Positions 1 through 8,748 are shown, counted from the first letter of the stretch. The stretch is 64,000 nt of DNA from Allobosea lathyri (GCF_900108245.1 NZ_FNUY01000004.1:461001-525000); one strand, 5' to 3'. A program made the numbers and translations. The notes: generated by a model from the sequence alone, not told the origin.

Positions 1-1
1 G

Positions 2-505
2 ATCGGCGCGGTCGTCGGCGCGGTCGAGCCCGCACGCCGCCTGGCGGCCCAGACGAAGGCACGCTTCGACGAGCTTGCCGCCGTCCGCTCCGGCATCGCC
101 AGGAAGCGCCGCGTGCTGTTCGTGCTGTCGCTGCAGAATGGACGCGCGCTCGTGGGTGGCCGCAACAGCTCGGCCGACGCGATCATCGGCCTTGCAGGCG
201 GCATCAACGTCGCCAGCGACATCGAAGGCTTCAAGCCGATGACCGATGAGGCGATCATCGCCGCAGCACCTGAAGTCATCGTCATGATGAGCCATAGCAG
301 CAGCCATAACGCGCCTGCCGACGAGCTCTTCGCCATGCCGTCCTTTTCCCAGACCCCTGCCGCAACGGCCAGGTCTCTCGTGAGGATGGACGGGCTCTAT
401 CTGCTGGGCTTCGGCCCGCGCGCGCCGATGGCTGCCCGCGACCTGATGGCGGCGATCTATCCGGAAGCCGCGATCCCGCAGCTCAAGACGGCGGCGGCTC
501 CGTGA
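2..505 (+). CDS. hmuT: Haem ABC transporter periplasmic binding protein HmuT (5' partial)
   Basis: This is the C-terminal part of a periplasmic haem-binding protein; the reading frame is open to the left edge, so the start is outside the window. The visible part contains RNSSADAIIGLAGGINV and the segment around MTDEAIIAAAPEVIVMM, typical of the second lobe of class III substrate-binding proteins of the HmuT type. Its TGA stop overlaps the GTG start of the FecCD-type permease that follows, and an HmuV-type ATPase comes after that, which fixes the role as haem delivery to HmuUV. Family assignment is from remembered family sequences plus gene order. Confidence 0.88.
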   Translation: MGAVVGAVEPARRLAAQTKARFDELAAVRSGIARKRRVLFVLSLQNGRALVGGRNSSADAIIGLAGGINVASDIEGFKPMTDEAIIAAAPEVIVMMSHSSSHNAPADELFAMPSFSQTPAATARSLVRMDGLYLLGFGPRAPMAARDLMAAIYPEAAIPQLKTAAAP

Positions 506-1611
506 CCATCGCCTCGCCAGCGCCAACCGCCATGCTTGCGCCGGCGCTTGCCTCGCTGATCGCGGGCCGGCGACGCGTAGCGGTGTTCACCGTCGTCGGG
601 CTCGCTTTCGCCTGCATCGTGCTGACGCTGGTCGCGATCGGCCAGGGTGCGATCGCGATCGCGCCTGGCCGCGTCGCCGAAATCCTGATGGCCCGCCTGA
701 GCGGCGACACGACCCTGCTGGAAGGGCGCGACGTCCTCGTCGTGCTCAATATCCGCCTGCCGCGCGTGCTGCTCGGCCTGCTGGTCGGCGCGGCGCTTGC
801 CGTCTCCGGCGCGCTGATGCAGGGGCTGTTCCGCAATCCGCTGGCCGATCCCGGCCTCGTCGGCGTCTCCGCCGGCGCGGGGCTGGCCGCAGCTGCAACC
901 ATCGTACTGGGTGACCGTTTCCTGACGGGCATGGCGATGAAGCTGCCTTTCGCAGTCCTGCCTTTCGGCGCCTTCTGCGGCGGGCTGGCCTCGACGCTGG
1001 CGCTTTATCTGATCGCGACCCGCCAGGGCCGCACCTCGGTCGCGAGCATGCTGCTGGCCGGCGTCGCGCTCGGCGCGCTGGCCGGCGCGCTGACCGGCCT
1101 CCTCGCCTACATCTCCGACGACCGGCAATTGCGTGATCTCACCTTCTGGTCGCTCGGCAGCCTCGGGGGTGCCAGCTGGACCAAGCTCGCCGCCGTCGCG
1201 CCGATCGTGCTGCCGCTGCTGCTGGCCATGCCCTTTCTCGCGCGTGGCCTCAATGGGCTGATGCTGGGCGAAGCCGAGGCCTATCACCTCGGCATCCCCG
1301 TCCAGCGCATCAAGGCGATGGCCATCGTTTTGGTCGCGCTGGCGGTCGGCGCCAGTGTCGCCTCCGCCGGGCTGATCGGCTTCGTCGGCATCGTCGTGCC
1401 CCATCTGATCCGGCTCGCCATCGGCCCCGATCACCGCCTGCTCCTGCCGCTCTCGGCGCTTGGCGGGGCGATCCTTCTGGTTGCCGCCGACATCGTCGCG
1501 CGGCTGATCGTGGCGCCCTCCGAATTGCCGATCGGCATCGTCACCGCCGCGATCGGCGCTCCTTTCTTCCTGTGGCTGCTGCTGCGCCGTTCGAGTGCGC
1601 TCGATGTCTGA
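502..1611 (+). CDS. hmuU: Haem ABC transporter permease HmuU (FecCD family)
   Basis: A 369-aa polytopic inner-membrane protein that should form the haem translocation channel. The FecCD family pattern is clear: the segment VLNIRLPRVLLGLLVGAALA near residue 80, followed by SGALMQGLFRNPLADPGLVG, and the late motif SAGLIGFVGIVVPHLIR. The GTG start at 502 overlaps the hmuT stop by 3 nt; an internal ATG at 532 is an alternative. The gene overlaps hmuV by 8 nt, so hmuTUV are translationally coupled. Length matches the family. Confidence 0.93.
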   Translation: MTIASPAPTAMLAPALASLIAGRRRVAVFTVVGLAFACIVLTLVAIGQGAIAIAPGRVAEILMARLSGDTTLLEGRDVLVVLNIRLPRVLLGLLVGAALAVSGALMQGLFRNPLADPGLVGVSAGAGLAAAATIVLGDRFLTGMAMKLPFAVLPFGAFCGGLASTLALYLIATRQGRTSVASMLLAGVALGALAGALTGLLAYISDDRQLRDLTFWSLGSLGGASWTKLAAVAPIVLPLLLAMPFLARGLNGLMLGEAEAYHLGIPVQRIKAMAIVLVALAVGASVASAGLIGFVGIVVPHLIRLAIGPDHRLLLPLSALGGAILLVAADIVARLIVAPSELPIGIVTAAIGAPFFLWLLLRRSSALDV

Positions 1612-2425
1612 AACCGCCATCATCTCCGGCCAGGGTCTCGGCTATGCTGCCGATGGCCGCATGCTCGTCGACGACGCCACGCTCGACCTCGCGCCGGGCA
1701 CCACCACGATCCTGATCGGGCCCAACGGCGCCGGCAAATCCACCCTGCTGAAACTGCTGACGGGCGAGGTCAAACCGTCGGCCGGCTCGATTCTCATCGA
1801 TGGCGAGGCCTTGCAGGCGATTCCGGCCTGGCGGCTTGCCTGCCTGCGCTCGGTGATGGCGCAGCATGCGCGGCTGGCCTTTCCGTTCAGCGTCTATGAA
1901 GTCGTGCATCTCGGCGCCGACGGTGTCGGCCGCGCCCTGCCGCGCCAGCGTCGCGAGGCGCTCGTCGCGGAATGCCTCGCAGCGGCCGGCGTGCTCGATC
2001 TCGCGGGACGGCGCTACCAGACCCTGTCAGGCGGCGAACAGCAGCGCGTCCAGTTCGCGCGCGTGCTGTGCCAGCTCGAGGCCGGCCGCAGCGTCGCCGG
2101 CCGGCAGGTGCTCTTCCTCGACGAGCCGATCGCGAGCCTCGATCTCTGCCACCAGCTCGCCTTGCTCGACATGGCCCGCAGCATTGCCGCGCGCGGCGTC
2201 GCGGTCCTCGTCGTACTGCACGACCTCAATCTCGCCGTGACCTATGCCGACCATCTCGTGGTGATGGATCAGGGCCGTATCATCGCGCAGGGGCCGCCCG
2301 CCAAGACGCTGGACGATGCCTTGCTGCGCCAGGTCTTCAAGGTCGATCTCTCGCTCAGCCGCGCGCCGGCGCCCGGCCTGCCCTTCCTTCTGCCGCAGCA
2401 GCACCGCGCGCTTCCCGCCGCTTGA
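1604..2425 (+). CDS. hmuV: Haem ABC transporter ATP-binding protein HmuV
   Basis: A 273-aa ABC ATPase that powers haem import with HmuU. Visible motifs are Walker A GPNGAGKST (about residue 43), signature LSGGEQQRVQFARVL, Walker B VLFLDEP and H-loop VVLHDLNLA. The insert LEAGRSVAGRQVLFLDEP between signature and Walker B is characteristic of HmuV. I place the start at the ATG at 1604, which overlaps the hmuU stop; a GTG at 1595 in the same frame would add three residues. It is the last gene of the visible haem operon; the next gene starts after a palindromic operator-like sequence and belongs to a different pathway. Confidence 0.93.
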   Translation: MSETAIISGQGLGYAADGRMLVDDATLDLAPGTTTILIGPNGAGKSTLLKLLTGEVKPSAGSILIDGEALQAIPAWRLACLRSVMAQHARLAFPFSVYEVVHLGADGVGRALPRQRREALVAECLAAAGVLDLAGRRYQTLSGGEQQRVQFARVLCQLEAGRSVAGRQVLFLDEPIASLDLCHQLALLDMARSIAARGVAVLVVLHDLNLAVTYADHLVVMDQGRIIAQGPPAKTLDDALLRQVFKVDLSLSRAPAPGLPFLLPQQHRALPAA

Positions 2426-2434
2426 TCGCTGCCT

Positions 2435-2462
2435 CGAGTTATTTTAAGCTTGAAATAACTCG
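2435..2462. promoter_or_regulatory. 28-bp near-perfect palindrome upstream of kynA, probable operator
   Basis: The two arms read CGAGTTATTTTAAGCTT and, in reverse complement, CGAGTTATTTCAAGCTT, meeting at the central AAGCTT, so only one base pair is mismatched in 28 bp. It ends 23 bp before the kynA ATG. An AT-rich palindrome centred on AAGCTT in a GC-rich genome suits a MarR-type regulator; I infer control of the tryptophan catabolic pair. No regulator gene lies beside it. It could also act as a weak terminator for hmuV, but no T-run follows. Confidence 0.6.
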
Positions 2463-2485
2463 GGCGACATAGCGGGAAAGCGATC

Positions 2486-3562
2486 ATGACGGGCGCACCG
2501 CGCAGGCTGTCTTATGGCGACTATCTCCAGGTCGACCGGCTGTTGTCCTGCCAGGCGCCCGAAAGCCTGAAGGCCGGCGCTGAAGCGCATGACGAGATGC
2601 TCTTCATCATCGTCCACCAGGCCTATGAGCTCTGGTTCCGTCAGATCCTGCATGAGCTCGACCGGATCCAGCAGGATTTCGCGGCGAGCCCCGTCGCCGA
2701 CGAGCATCTCGGCCGCATCACGGCCGGCCTCAGCCGCATCCATGAGATCCTGAAGCTGCTTGTCGGCCAGCTCGACGTGCTGGAGACGATGACGCCGGCC
2801 GGCTTCCTCGAATTCCGCGATCTCCTGACCCCGGCCTCCGGCTTCCAGTCGGTGCAGTTCAGGTTGATCGAGACGCGGCTCGGCCTGGCCGATGCCCTGC
2901 GCATCCGCATCGACGACCAGAGCATGAGCGAGCGCCTCGCACCGGAGGACCGCGACAAGCTCAAGGCCGACCGCAGCCCTTCTCTCCTGGCCCAGCTCGA
3001 CGCCTGGCTGTCGCGCACGCCCTTTGTGGCGCTGGGTGACTACCGCTTCCGCGAGAGTTATCGGGCTGCCGTGATCGCCGCCCTCACGCGCGATGCCTCC
3101 AGCGTGGTTGCCGACGCTGCCGTGCCCGAACCGCAGCGTCAGGCGGATGCTGCCGCGATCGAAAAGGCTCTCGGCAATTTCCGGGCCCTGTTCGAGCCGG
3201 ACGCCGCTGCCTCGACCTGGCGCATGTCGGCTCCCGCGATCGAGGCCGCCCTGTTCATCTCGCTCTATCGCGACATGCCGGTGCTGCAACTGCCCTTCCG
3301 TCTGCTGCAGGCGCTGATGGACATCGACGAGAGCCTGACGCTCTGGCGCCTGCGCCATGCCCTGATGGTCGAGCGCATGATCGGCGTCCGGCCCGGCACC
3401 GGCGGTTCGTCCGGCCATGGCTATCTGCGCGCCACCGCCGAAAAACACCGCATCTTCATCGACCTCTTCCACCTCTCGACCTATCTGTTGGCCGGCCGCG
3501 ATCTGCCGGCCCTGCCCGAGGATGTGCGCCGGCGCATGGGCTTCAGCTATGGTGCAGCGTGA
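2486..3562 (+). CDS. kynA: Tryptophan 2,3-dioxygenase
   Basis: A 358-aa haem dioxygenase that opens the indole ring of L-tryptophan to N-formylkynurenine, the first step of the kynurenine route. The signature HDEMLFIIVHQAYELWF begins near residue 36, LRHALMVERMIG carries the expected proximal haem histidine, and GTGGSSGHGYLRAT is the substrate-contacting loop. It is longer than the roughly 280-300 aa of many bacterial enzymes but all core blocks are present. Its stop overlaps the start of the kynureninase-like gene (TGATG), so the two are co-translated. A formamidase (kynB) is not in the window. Confidence 0.93.
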   Translation: MTGAPRRLSYGDYLQVDRLLSCQAPESLKAGAEAHDEMLFIIVHQAYELWFRQILHELDRIQQDFAASPVADEHLGRITAGLSRIHEILKLLVGQLDVLETMTPAGFLEFRDLLTPASGFQSVQFRLIETRLGLADALRIRIDDQSMSERLAPEDRDKLKADRSPSLLAQLDAWLSRTPFVALGDYRFRESYRAAVIAALTRDASSVVADAAVPEPQRQADAAAIEKALGNFRALFEPDAAASTWRMSAPAIEAALFISLYRDMPVLQLPFRLLQALMDIDESLTLWRLRHALMVERMIGVRPGTGGSSGHGYLRATAEKHRIFIDLFHLSTYLLAGRDLPALPEDVRRRMGFSYGAA

Positions 3563-4746
3563 TGACAGAGGCCGGCGACTGGACAGGCGCTTTCGCGCGC
3601 TTCCGGGGGGCTGCGCCCGATCGCATCAACCTTGCCGCCCACAGCCATCATGACTGGCCGGACGTGACCTATCAGGCCCAGGAGACAGCCTGGGCGGATG
3701 CTGCTCGCCTTGCCGGCGACAAATGGGATGTGGTCTTCGGCGAGGTGATCCCCGCCGTGCAGGCCGGCATCGCGCGGCATCTGCGCCTGCCCGATCCCAC
3801 CACTATCGCCTTCGCGCCGAACACGCATGAATTCCTGCGCCGGCTGCTCTCCTGCCTGCCGAAAGACCGCGTTCCGCGCATCCTGACCACCAGCGCGGAA
3901 TTCCACACCGCCCGGCGGCAACTCGGCCGCCTCGCAGAGGACGGCCTGATCGAAATCGACGAGGTCCCAGCCGAGCCCTTCGCGACCCTGGCCGAACGCC
4001 TGCGCACGGCCATTGCAGCGGGCGGCCACGACCTGATCTATGTCAGCCAGGTCCTGTTCAATTCGGGCGCGACATTGGGCGATCTCGCCGCCTTGGCCGA
4101 TGCCGTGCCATCGCGCGAAACCCTGTTCGCGATCGACGGCTATCACGGTTATCTCGCGCTGCCGACGGACCTGTCGGGCATCGCGAACCGCGCCTTCTAC
4201 ATCGCCGGCGGCTATAAATACGCGATGGCGGGCGAAGGCTGCTGCTTCATGCACTGCCCGCCCGGCTTCGGCCCGCGCCCGCGCGACACTGGCTGGTTCG
4301 CGGCCTTCGGCGCACTCGCCGCACCGCCCGGCAGCAGCATCGGCTACTCCGCCGATGGCGGCCGCTTCATGGGCGCGACCTTCGACCCGTCCGGCCTCTA
4401 CCGCATGCGGGCCGTGCTTGAGTGGATGGCCACCGAGAACCTCGACGCTTTCAGCATCCACGGCCACGCCGTCGCGTTGATGCAGCGCTTCCTTGCCGGG
4501 CTCGATGGCCTGCAATTGGCCGAGCTGAGCCGGGACAGCCTCATCACACCGCTGCAGGACATCGCCGCCCACGGCAATTTCCTGGCCTTCCGGACTCCAG
4601 CGGCCGGCGCACTCGAAGCAAGCCTCGCAAAGCTCGGCATCGCCACCGACCACCGCGGCGACATCCTGCGCTTTGGCTTCGGCGTGGCGTTGGCAGAAGG
4701 CGACATCGATATCGCGCTCGAGCGGATAAAGCTTTTACGCGCCTGA
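3562..4746 (+). CDS. kynU: Kynureninase-like class V aminotransferase-fold enzyme
   Basis: A 394-aa PLP enzyme. The PLP-lysine is expected in AGGYKYAMAGEGCC (near residue 220), preceded by the PLP-binding aspartate in LFAIDGYHG. It starts LAAHSHHDWPD rather than with the canonical kynureninase N-terminus, so it belongs to a divergent class V branch. Its one-base overlap with kynA strongly suggests that it cleaves kynurenine to anthranilate and alanine. I chose the ATG at 3562 over the GTG at 3559 because it forms the usual TGATG coupling. Alternative function: a related desulfurase-fold hydrolase. Confidence 0.8.
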   Translation: MTEAGDWTGAFARFRGAAPDRINLAAHSHHDWPDVTYQAQETAWADAARLAGDKWDVVFGEVIPAVQAGIARHLRLPDPTTIAFAPNTHEFLRRLLSCLPKDRVPRILTTSAEFHTARRQLGRLAEDGLIEIDEVPAEPFATLAERLRTAIAAGGHDLIYVSQVLFNSGATLGDLAALADAVPSRETLFAIDGYHGYLALPTDLSGIANRAFYIAGGYKYAMAGEGCCFMHCPPGFGPRPRDTGWFAAFGALAAPPGSSIGYSADGGRFMGATFDPSGLYRMRAVLEWMATENLDAFSIHGHAVALMQRFLAGLDGLQLAELSRDSLITPLQDIAAHGNFLAFRTPAAGALEASLAKLGIATDHRGDILRFGFGVALAEGDIDIALERIKLLRA

Positions 4747-4759
4747 GCTGCGTTTCACG

Positions 4760-4780
4760 CGTGATTCATCGTGAATCGCG
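4760..4780. terminator. Hairpin after the kyn pair (possible terminator)
   Basis: GATTCA and TGAATC form a perfect 6-bp stem around TCG, extendable to 9 bp with one mismatch, 14 bp after the kynU stop. A second hairpin (CGCCGAT / ATCGGCG, 4801-4821) follows. Neither has a T-run, so intrinsic termination is only a possibility; they may instead structure the leader of the next gene. Confidence 0.3.
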
Positions 4781-4860
4781 GCTTCACCATATCGCTCAAC
4801 CGCCGATTCACAGGATCGGCGCGACATCTCCCGCAGATTTCCGTTCGGGAGCCCCACATC

Positions 4861-5391
4861 GTGACCAGACGACACACTCCGATCGACCTTCTCTTCGCGG
4901 CCACCATCGGCCTGCTCCCTGCCGTCGCCATCACGGCCCCGGCGCAGGCCCGCGAGATCGTGCAGACCCAGGATGCGCGCTACTACCCCGGCACGATCGT
5001 GATCCGCACCGGCGAGCGGCGGCTCTATTTCGTCACCGCGCCCGGCGAGGCGATCCGCTACACCATCGCCGTCGGCAAGGCGGGCAAACAGTGGCGTGGC
5101 GTCAAATATGTCGAGGAGCTGCAGGTCGATCCGGCGTGGAGCCCGCCGGCCTCGGTTCGACGCGACAATCCCCGCCTGCCCGACGTCATCCCCGGCGGCT
5201 CGCCGCGCAATCCGATGGGCGCGCGCGTCATCGGCCTCGGCCCCGGCGGCGAATACGCCATCCACGGCACCAATATGCCCAATACGATCGGCACGGCCGC
5301 CTCCTATGGCTGCTTCCGCATGCACAATCAGGACGTATCCGACCTCTACGAGCGTGTGCGCATGGGCACGCCGGTCGTCGTCCTGCCCTGA
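4861..5391 (+). CDS. L,D-transpeptidase (ErfK/YbiS/YcfS/YnhG family)
   Basis: A 176-aa exported cell-wall enzyme of the YkuD fold that makes 3-3 peptidoglycan cross-links or attaches proteins to peptidoglycan. The catalytic block has the HGTN histidine (H135) and the nucleophile in ASYGCFRM (C151). Residues 1-30 form a signal peptide ending AQA. I place the start at the GTG at 4861 because a CGGGAG ribosome site lies just upstream and the signal peptide begins there; the frame is open further upstream to 4771. It appears to be a single-gene unit, converging with the dehydrogenase on the other strand. Confidence 0.88.
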   Translation: MTRRHTPIDLLFAATIGLLPAVAITAPAQAREIVQTQDARYYPGTIVIRTGERRLYFVTAPGEAIRYTIAVGKAGKQWRGVKYVEELQVDPAWSPPASVRRDNPRLPDVIPGGSPRNPMGARVIGLGPGGEYAIHGTNMPNTIGTAASYGCFRMHNQDVSDLYERVRMGTPVVVLP

Positions 5392-5395
5392 AGCG

Positions 5396-6340
5396 CTACA
5401 GCGCCACAGGCGACAAAAGCGGTTTCCCGGCAAAGAATGCCGCCAGATTGGCCAACATCAGATCCTGCTGGGCGATCTGCGCGGTCTCGGCATTGGCGGC
5501 GATGTGCGGTGTCAGCACGACATTGTCGAGCGCCTTCAGCCTGTCGGGCACCAAAGGCTCATGTTCATAGACATCGAGCGCGGCGCCCGCGATCACGCCA
5601 GTCTCCAGCGCCTCGCACAGGGCGATCTCGTCCACGGCGATGCCTCGGGAGATGTTGACGAGATGCCCCTGCGGGCCCAGCGCCTTCAGAACTTCGGCAT
5701 TGATCGCATGGCGGGTCTCGGCGCTCGCCCGCACGGCTACGATCATCACATCCGCCCATTCAGCCAGACCCAGCAGGCTGTCATGATAGAGATAGGGCAG
5801 GTCACGCCGCGAGCGGTTGTGATAACCGATGCTCATCTCGAAAGCGGCGGCGCGGCTGGCGATACGGCTTCCGACCGCCCCCAGACCGTAGATGCCGAGC
5901 TTGCGGCCTGCCAGGCCGGGCACATAGGCCATGCGCTCGACCGCATTGCCCTTCCAGCGGCCGGCGCGCACGAAACGCTCGGCCGCCCCGATCTGCCGCG
6001 CCGAAGCCAGCAGCAATCCCATCGCGAACTCGGCGACGCTCGCCGCATTGGCGTCGGCGGCGTTGCTCAGCAGGATGCCGCGCGCCTTGGCACGAGCCCG
6101 GTCGACACCTTCGATACCCGTCCCGTAGCAGGCGATCAGCCTGAGCCCGGGCAGCGCATCGATCAGCGCAGCATCCGTCTTCTGCGTGCCGATCGTGAGC
6201 AGAGCCTGCGCCGCATCGGCGCCAGCCGGCAGGGCTTCGGGCGCGGAGCGTTCCATCGGCCCCAGCAGGGTATAGTGCTCCTGCAACCGCTCCACGAGAC
6301 GCGCCGGCATGCGCGGCGCCATCAGTATCGTCGGCTTCAT
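5396..6340 (-). CDS. D-isomer-specific 2-hydroxyacid dehydrogenase
   Basis: A 314-aa NAD(P)-dependent enzyme interconverting a 2-hydroxyacid and 2-ketoacid. The Rossmann glycine motif GLGAVG is preceded by GRKLGIY, and the catalytic trio is visible as NISRG (Arg), YEHEP (Glu) and LTPHIAAN (His). I chose the ATG at 6340, preceded by a GGAGG-like ribosome site at suitable distance. The sequence resembles the hydroxypyruvate/glyoxylate reductase branch; the exact substrate cannot be read from the sequence. A second family member lies at 19720-20667. Confidence 0.85.
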   Translation of the reverse strand: MKPTILMAPRMPARLVERLQEHYTLLGPMERSAPEALPAGADAAQALLTIGTQKTDAALIDALPGLRLIACYGTGIEGVDRARAKARGILLSNAADANAASVAEFAMGLLLASARQIGAAERFVRAGRWKGNAVERMAYVPGLAGRKLGIYGLGAVGSRIASRAAAFEMSIGYHNRSRRDLPYLYHDSLLGLAEWADVMIVAVRASAETRHAINAEVLKALGPQGHLVNISRGIAVDEIALCEALETGVIAGAALDVYEHEPLVPDRLKALDNVVLTPHIAANAETAQIAQQDLMLANLAAFFAGKPLLSPVAL

Positions 6341-6583
6341 CGGGCAGCACCTCCACCTTGTGCTGCACCGCATCATAGGAGCGCGATCGGCTCAACCGGC
6401 ATCGGCGCGGGGGCCGACATCCCGCCAGTGCATTGCAGCTCCCCGATCAGGGCACGTATTGCGCAATTAAAAAGCAACCGGAACGGGCCGCGCCCTCTCG
6501 CCTGCGACAAAAAAGCGCGTTAACGTCCCGCCGCGACACCACAGGGTGCCCGGCAGTGTTGCCGGGCCAAGAGGGGGCTAAAG

Positions 6584-6901
6584 ATGGATCATCTCGCCGA
6601 CGTCAAGAAATTTGCCAAGAAGCCGCTCAATGAGCCGGCCTTTGCTGGAATGTCGAAATCTTACGCGCTCGTCATGGGCAAAGCCGATACGCGCTTCGTT
6701 GCCTGCTCCGACCCGGCAGAACTCGATCGCGTTCGCGAGAATTTCCTGAAGAAGAAGCTCGGCCTGAAAACCGCTGACCTCGACGCTACCATCAAGGCGA
6801 CCTGCGAGCACATGAAGGCCGACAAGACCAAGTCGCGCCTGACCTTCTATTATCTGCTGGCCGAGCACTACGGGAAGCTGGACCTCTTCGTTAAGAAGTG
6901 A
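6584..6901 (+). CDS. DUF2853 family protein
   Basis: A 105-aa soluble, lysine-rich protein matching the DUF2853 family as I remember it (N-terminal MDHLADVKKFAKKP, C-terminal FYYLLAEHYGKLDLFVKK). Function unknown. A strong ribosome site GAGGGGG precedes the ATG by 8 bases. The 240 bases before it carry no other gene. It is monocistronic, facing the CFA-like gene across a GC-rich hairpin. Confidence 0.8.
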   Translation: MDHLADVKKFAKKPLNEPAFAGMSKSYALVMGKADTRFVACSDPAELDRVRENFLKKKLGLKTADLDATIKATCEHMKADKTKSRLTFYYLLAEHYGKLDLFVKK

Positions 6902-6919
6902 GCGCGACGGCTGCCCGCC

Positions 6920-6942
6920 ATGCCCGGGCCTGCCCCGGGCAT
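6920..6942. terminator. GC-rich hairpin between convergent genes
   Basis: ATGCCCGGG and CCCGGGCAT form a perfect 9-bp stem with a CCTGC loop, 19 bases after the DUF2853 stop, between two convergent genes. There is no clear T-run on either strand, so it may be a bidirectional, weak intrinsic terminator. Confidence 0.45.
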
Positions 6943-6996
6943 CTTCCCCACCACTCGTCAGGAATTGAGCTGGTCGGCTAGCAGCCGACCCTGGCT

Positions 6997-8304
6997 TCAA
7001 TCCGGCTGATAGAGATCGCCACGCGTCAGGGGCAACCCGGAAGCGCCCTTGCGGCGCTTCGACACCAGGGTCTGGTTCACCATCGCTCCGCCGCGCTCGA
7101 AGGCCAGCGAACACCCCGCGAGATAGAGCAGCCACATCCGCGTGCGCTCCGGTCCGATCTCGGCTTCAGCCTCGGCCTTGCGCGCTTCCAGCCGCTCCCA
7201 CCACAGCCGCGTCGTGCGCTGGTAGTGTTCGCGCCAACCCTCGACATCATGCACCTCGAAGCCGTTGCGTTCGAGATTGGCGATCGACATGCCCAGATGG
7301 TCGAGCTCTCCGCCCGGAAAGATGTAGCGCACCAGCGCCCTGTATTCCGCCGGCATCTTGTTGAACGCCTTGTCGGTCTTCTTGGCCCGGCGCGAAATGC
7401 AGTGATGCAGATAAAGCCCGCGCGGACGCAGCAGACGGTTCACCGCCTTGAAATAGGTCGGGTGATTGGCGATGCCGACATGCTCGAACATGCCGATCGA
7501 GGAGATCTTGTCGAACTCGCCCTCCATCAGGGTGAAGTCCTTGAGATGGAGCGTGACCTTGTCCTCCAGGCCAAGCCGCGCAACCTTTTCGCGGGCCAGC
7601 GCCAGCTGCTCCTCGGCCAGCGTCACGCCATGCGCCTCGACCCCGTAATGCTGGGCGGCATGACAGACCAGCGCGCCCCAGCCACAGCCGATATCGAGGA
7701 AGCGGTCGCCGGGCTTGAGGCGCAGCTTGCGGCAGATCATGTCGAGCTTGTCGCGCTGGGCGCGTTCGAGATCGCCGTGATCCTCGGTGAAATAGGCGCA
7801 GGTGTAGACCATCTCCTCGTCGAGGAAGAGCCGGTAGAAGGCGTTCGAGACGTCGTAGTGATAGGCGATATTGGCCTTGTTCGTCGCAGGCGCCCCGTCG
7901 CGGGCGATCTCATCGCCCTTGAGATGCTCGACAGAGCTGGGCGCAGCGCCAGGCGCGAAGATGAAGCGCCTGACCACGTCGAAGACCGCGCCTTTCGGGA
8001 TCGTTCGGGCCAGCCGCCCGACCTTGCCCTCCGGCCGCGCCCCCGCCAGATCGAAGATCGAGCCGTTGAGGAGCGAAATCCGGTCGGTGATATGAAGGTT
8101 CAAAAGCGTATCGAGTTTGGGCTTGCGGATGAGAGCCGAGACCACGCCGGGATCGCGCAGGGCAATCGTGATGCCCCCTTCAGGCCAGCCCGCCGGTACA
8201 TGACTGCCGTCCCAAAGCTTGAAGCCGAGCTTCAACCCGAGTTTCTGATGGGCTTCCGCGAGAAGTCGCCGGAGCGCCGCAAGACGTTTGTCGTCGCTAT
8301 TCAT
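6997..8304 (-). CDS. cfa: Cyclopropane-fatty-acyl-phospholipid synthase family methyltransferase
   Basis: A 435-aa SAM-dependent enzyme that would methylenate unsaturated acyl chains of membrane phospholipids. The SAM motif FLDIGCGWGALV is present, with the downstream blocks ISSIGMFEHVG and LHHCISRR and the C-terminal AGCSLAFERG typical of the family. The N-terminal 100 residues match the family's lipid-binding region (LITDR-like IHITDRISLLNGSIFDL). Start chosen at the ATG at 8304 (MNSDDKR). Homologues of this type can also make other modified fatty acids, so substrate detail is uncertain. Confidence 0.88.
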   Translation of the reverse strand: MNSDDKRLAALRRLLAEAHQKLGLKLGFKLWDGSHVPAGWPEGGITIALRDPGVVSALIRKPKLDTLLNLHITDRISLLNGSIFDLAGARPEGKVGRLARTIPKGAVFDVVRRFIFAPGAAPSSVEHLKGDEIARDGAPATNKANIAYHYDVSNAFYRLFLDEEMVYTCAYFTEDHGDLERAQRDKLDMICRKLRLKPGDRFLDIGCGWGALVCHAAQHYGVEAHGVTLAEEQLALAREKVARLGLEDKVTLHLKDFTLMEGEFDKISSIGMFEHVGIANHPTYFKAVNRLLRPRGLYLHHCISRRAKKTDKAFNKMPAEYRALVRYIFPGGELDHLGMSIANLERNGFEVHDVEGWREHYQRTTRLWWERLEARKAEAEAEIGPERTRMWLLYLAGCSLAFERGGAMVNQTLVSKRRKGASGLPLTRGDLYQPD

Positions 8305-8412
8305 AGGCCAATGATCCGATGCCTGCCGACACCTGTTTGGCCGGGCGATCGGAGCTTGGCAATAACCTCGGAGCAAATCCGGCCGTCTTCGCAGCCGAAG
8401 CGCGATCTTCAG

Positions 8413-8664
8413 CTAGAAATCGCTCGCGATGCCCTTCACTTCCCAATCGTCATAGCGAACCGGCTCAAGCCCGCCGCGCCCGTTGATCTCGCGGTCCTTC
8501 GACACCTCGGACGCCCGCGCGTCGATTTCGACTCGGCGGGCCTGCGCCTCGGCCAGCGCGCGCTTTGCCGCCGGCGGCAATGGCTTCGCCGGAGCAGTCT
8601 CCACGGGCGGTTCCGGAGGGCTTTTACTCGGCATCGGCACTGGTCTCTCTTGCGGGATCGGCAT
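8413..8664 (-). CDS. DUF1674 protein, SDHAF4-like succinate dehydrogenase assembly factor
   Basis: An 83-aa protein with a proline-rich N-terminus and the C-terminal signature REINGRGGLEPVRYDDWE followed by KGIASDF, which is the DUF1674/SDHAF4 pattern. Eukaryotic SDHAF4 binds FAD-loaded SdhA during complex II assembly; a similar role is inferred here. I take the ATG at 8664; GTG codons two to four residues upstream are alternatives. It is divergent from htpX. The longer open frame reaching 9162 is antisense to htpX and not coding. Confidence 0.75.
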   Translation of the reverse strand: MPIPQERPVPMPSKSPPEPPVETAPAKPLPPAAKRALAEAQARRVEIDARASEVSKDREINGRGGLEPVRYDDWEVKGIASDF

Positions 8665-8748
8665 GCGCTTCACCACATAAGGTGCAAATCCGCGCTGCGG
8701 GAGGGGTAAAATCGCCCTGACATGCTCGCAACCTTCAAGGGGAGCACC

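Noticed and set aside
457..1623. A 388-codon antisense frame opposite hmuU
   Set aside because: It is rich in Arg/Gln/Asp with no family pattern, opposite a clear FecCD permease.
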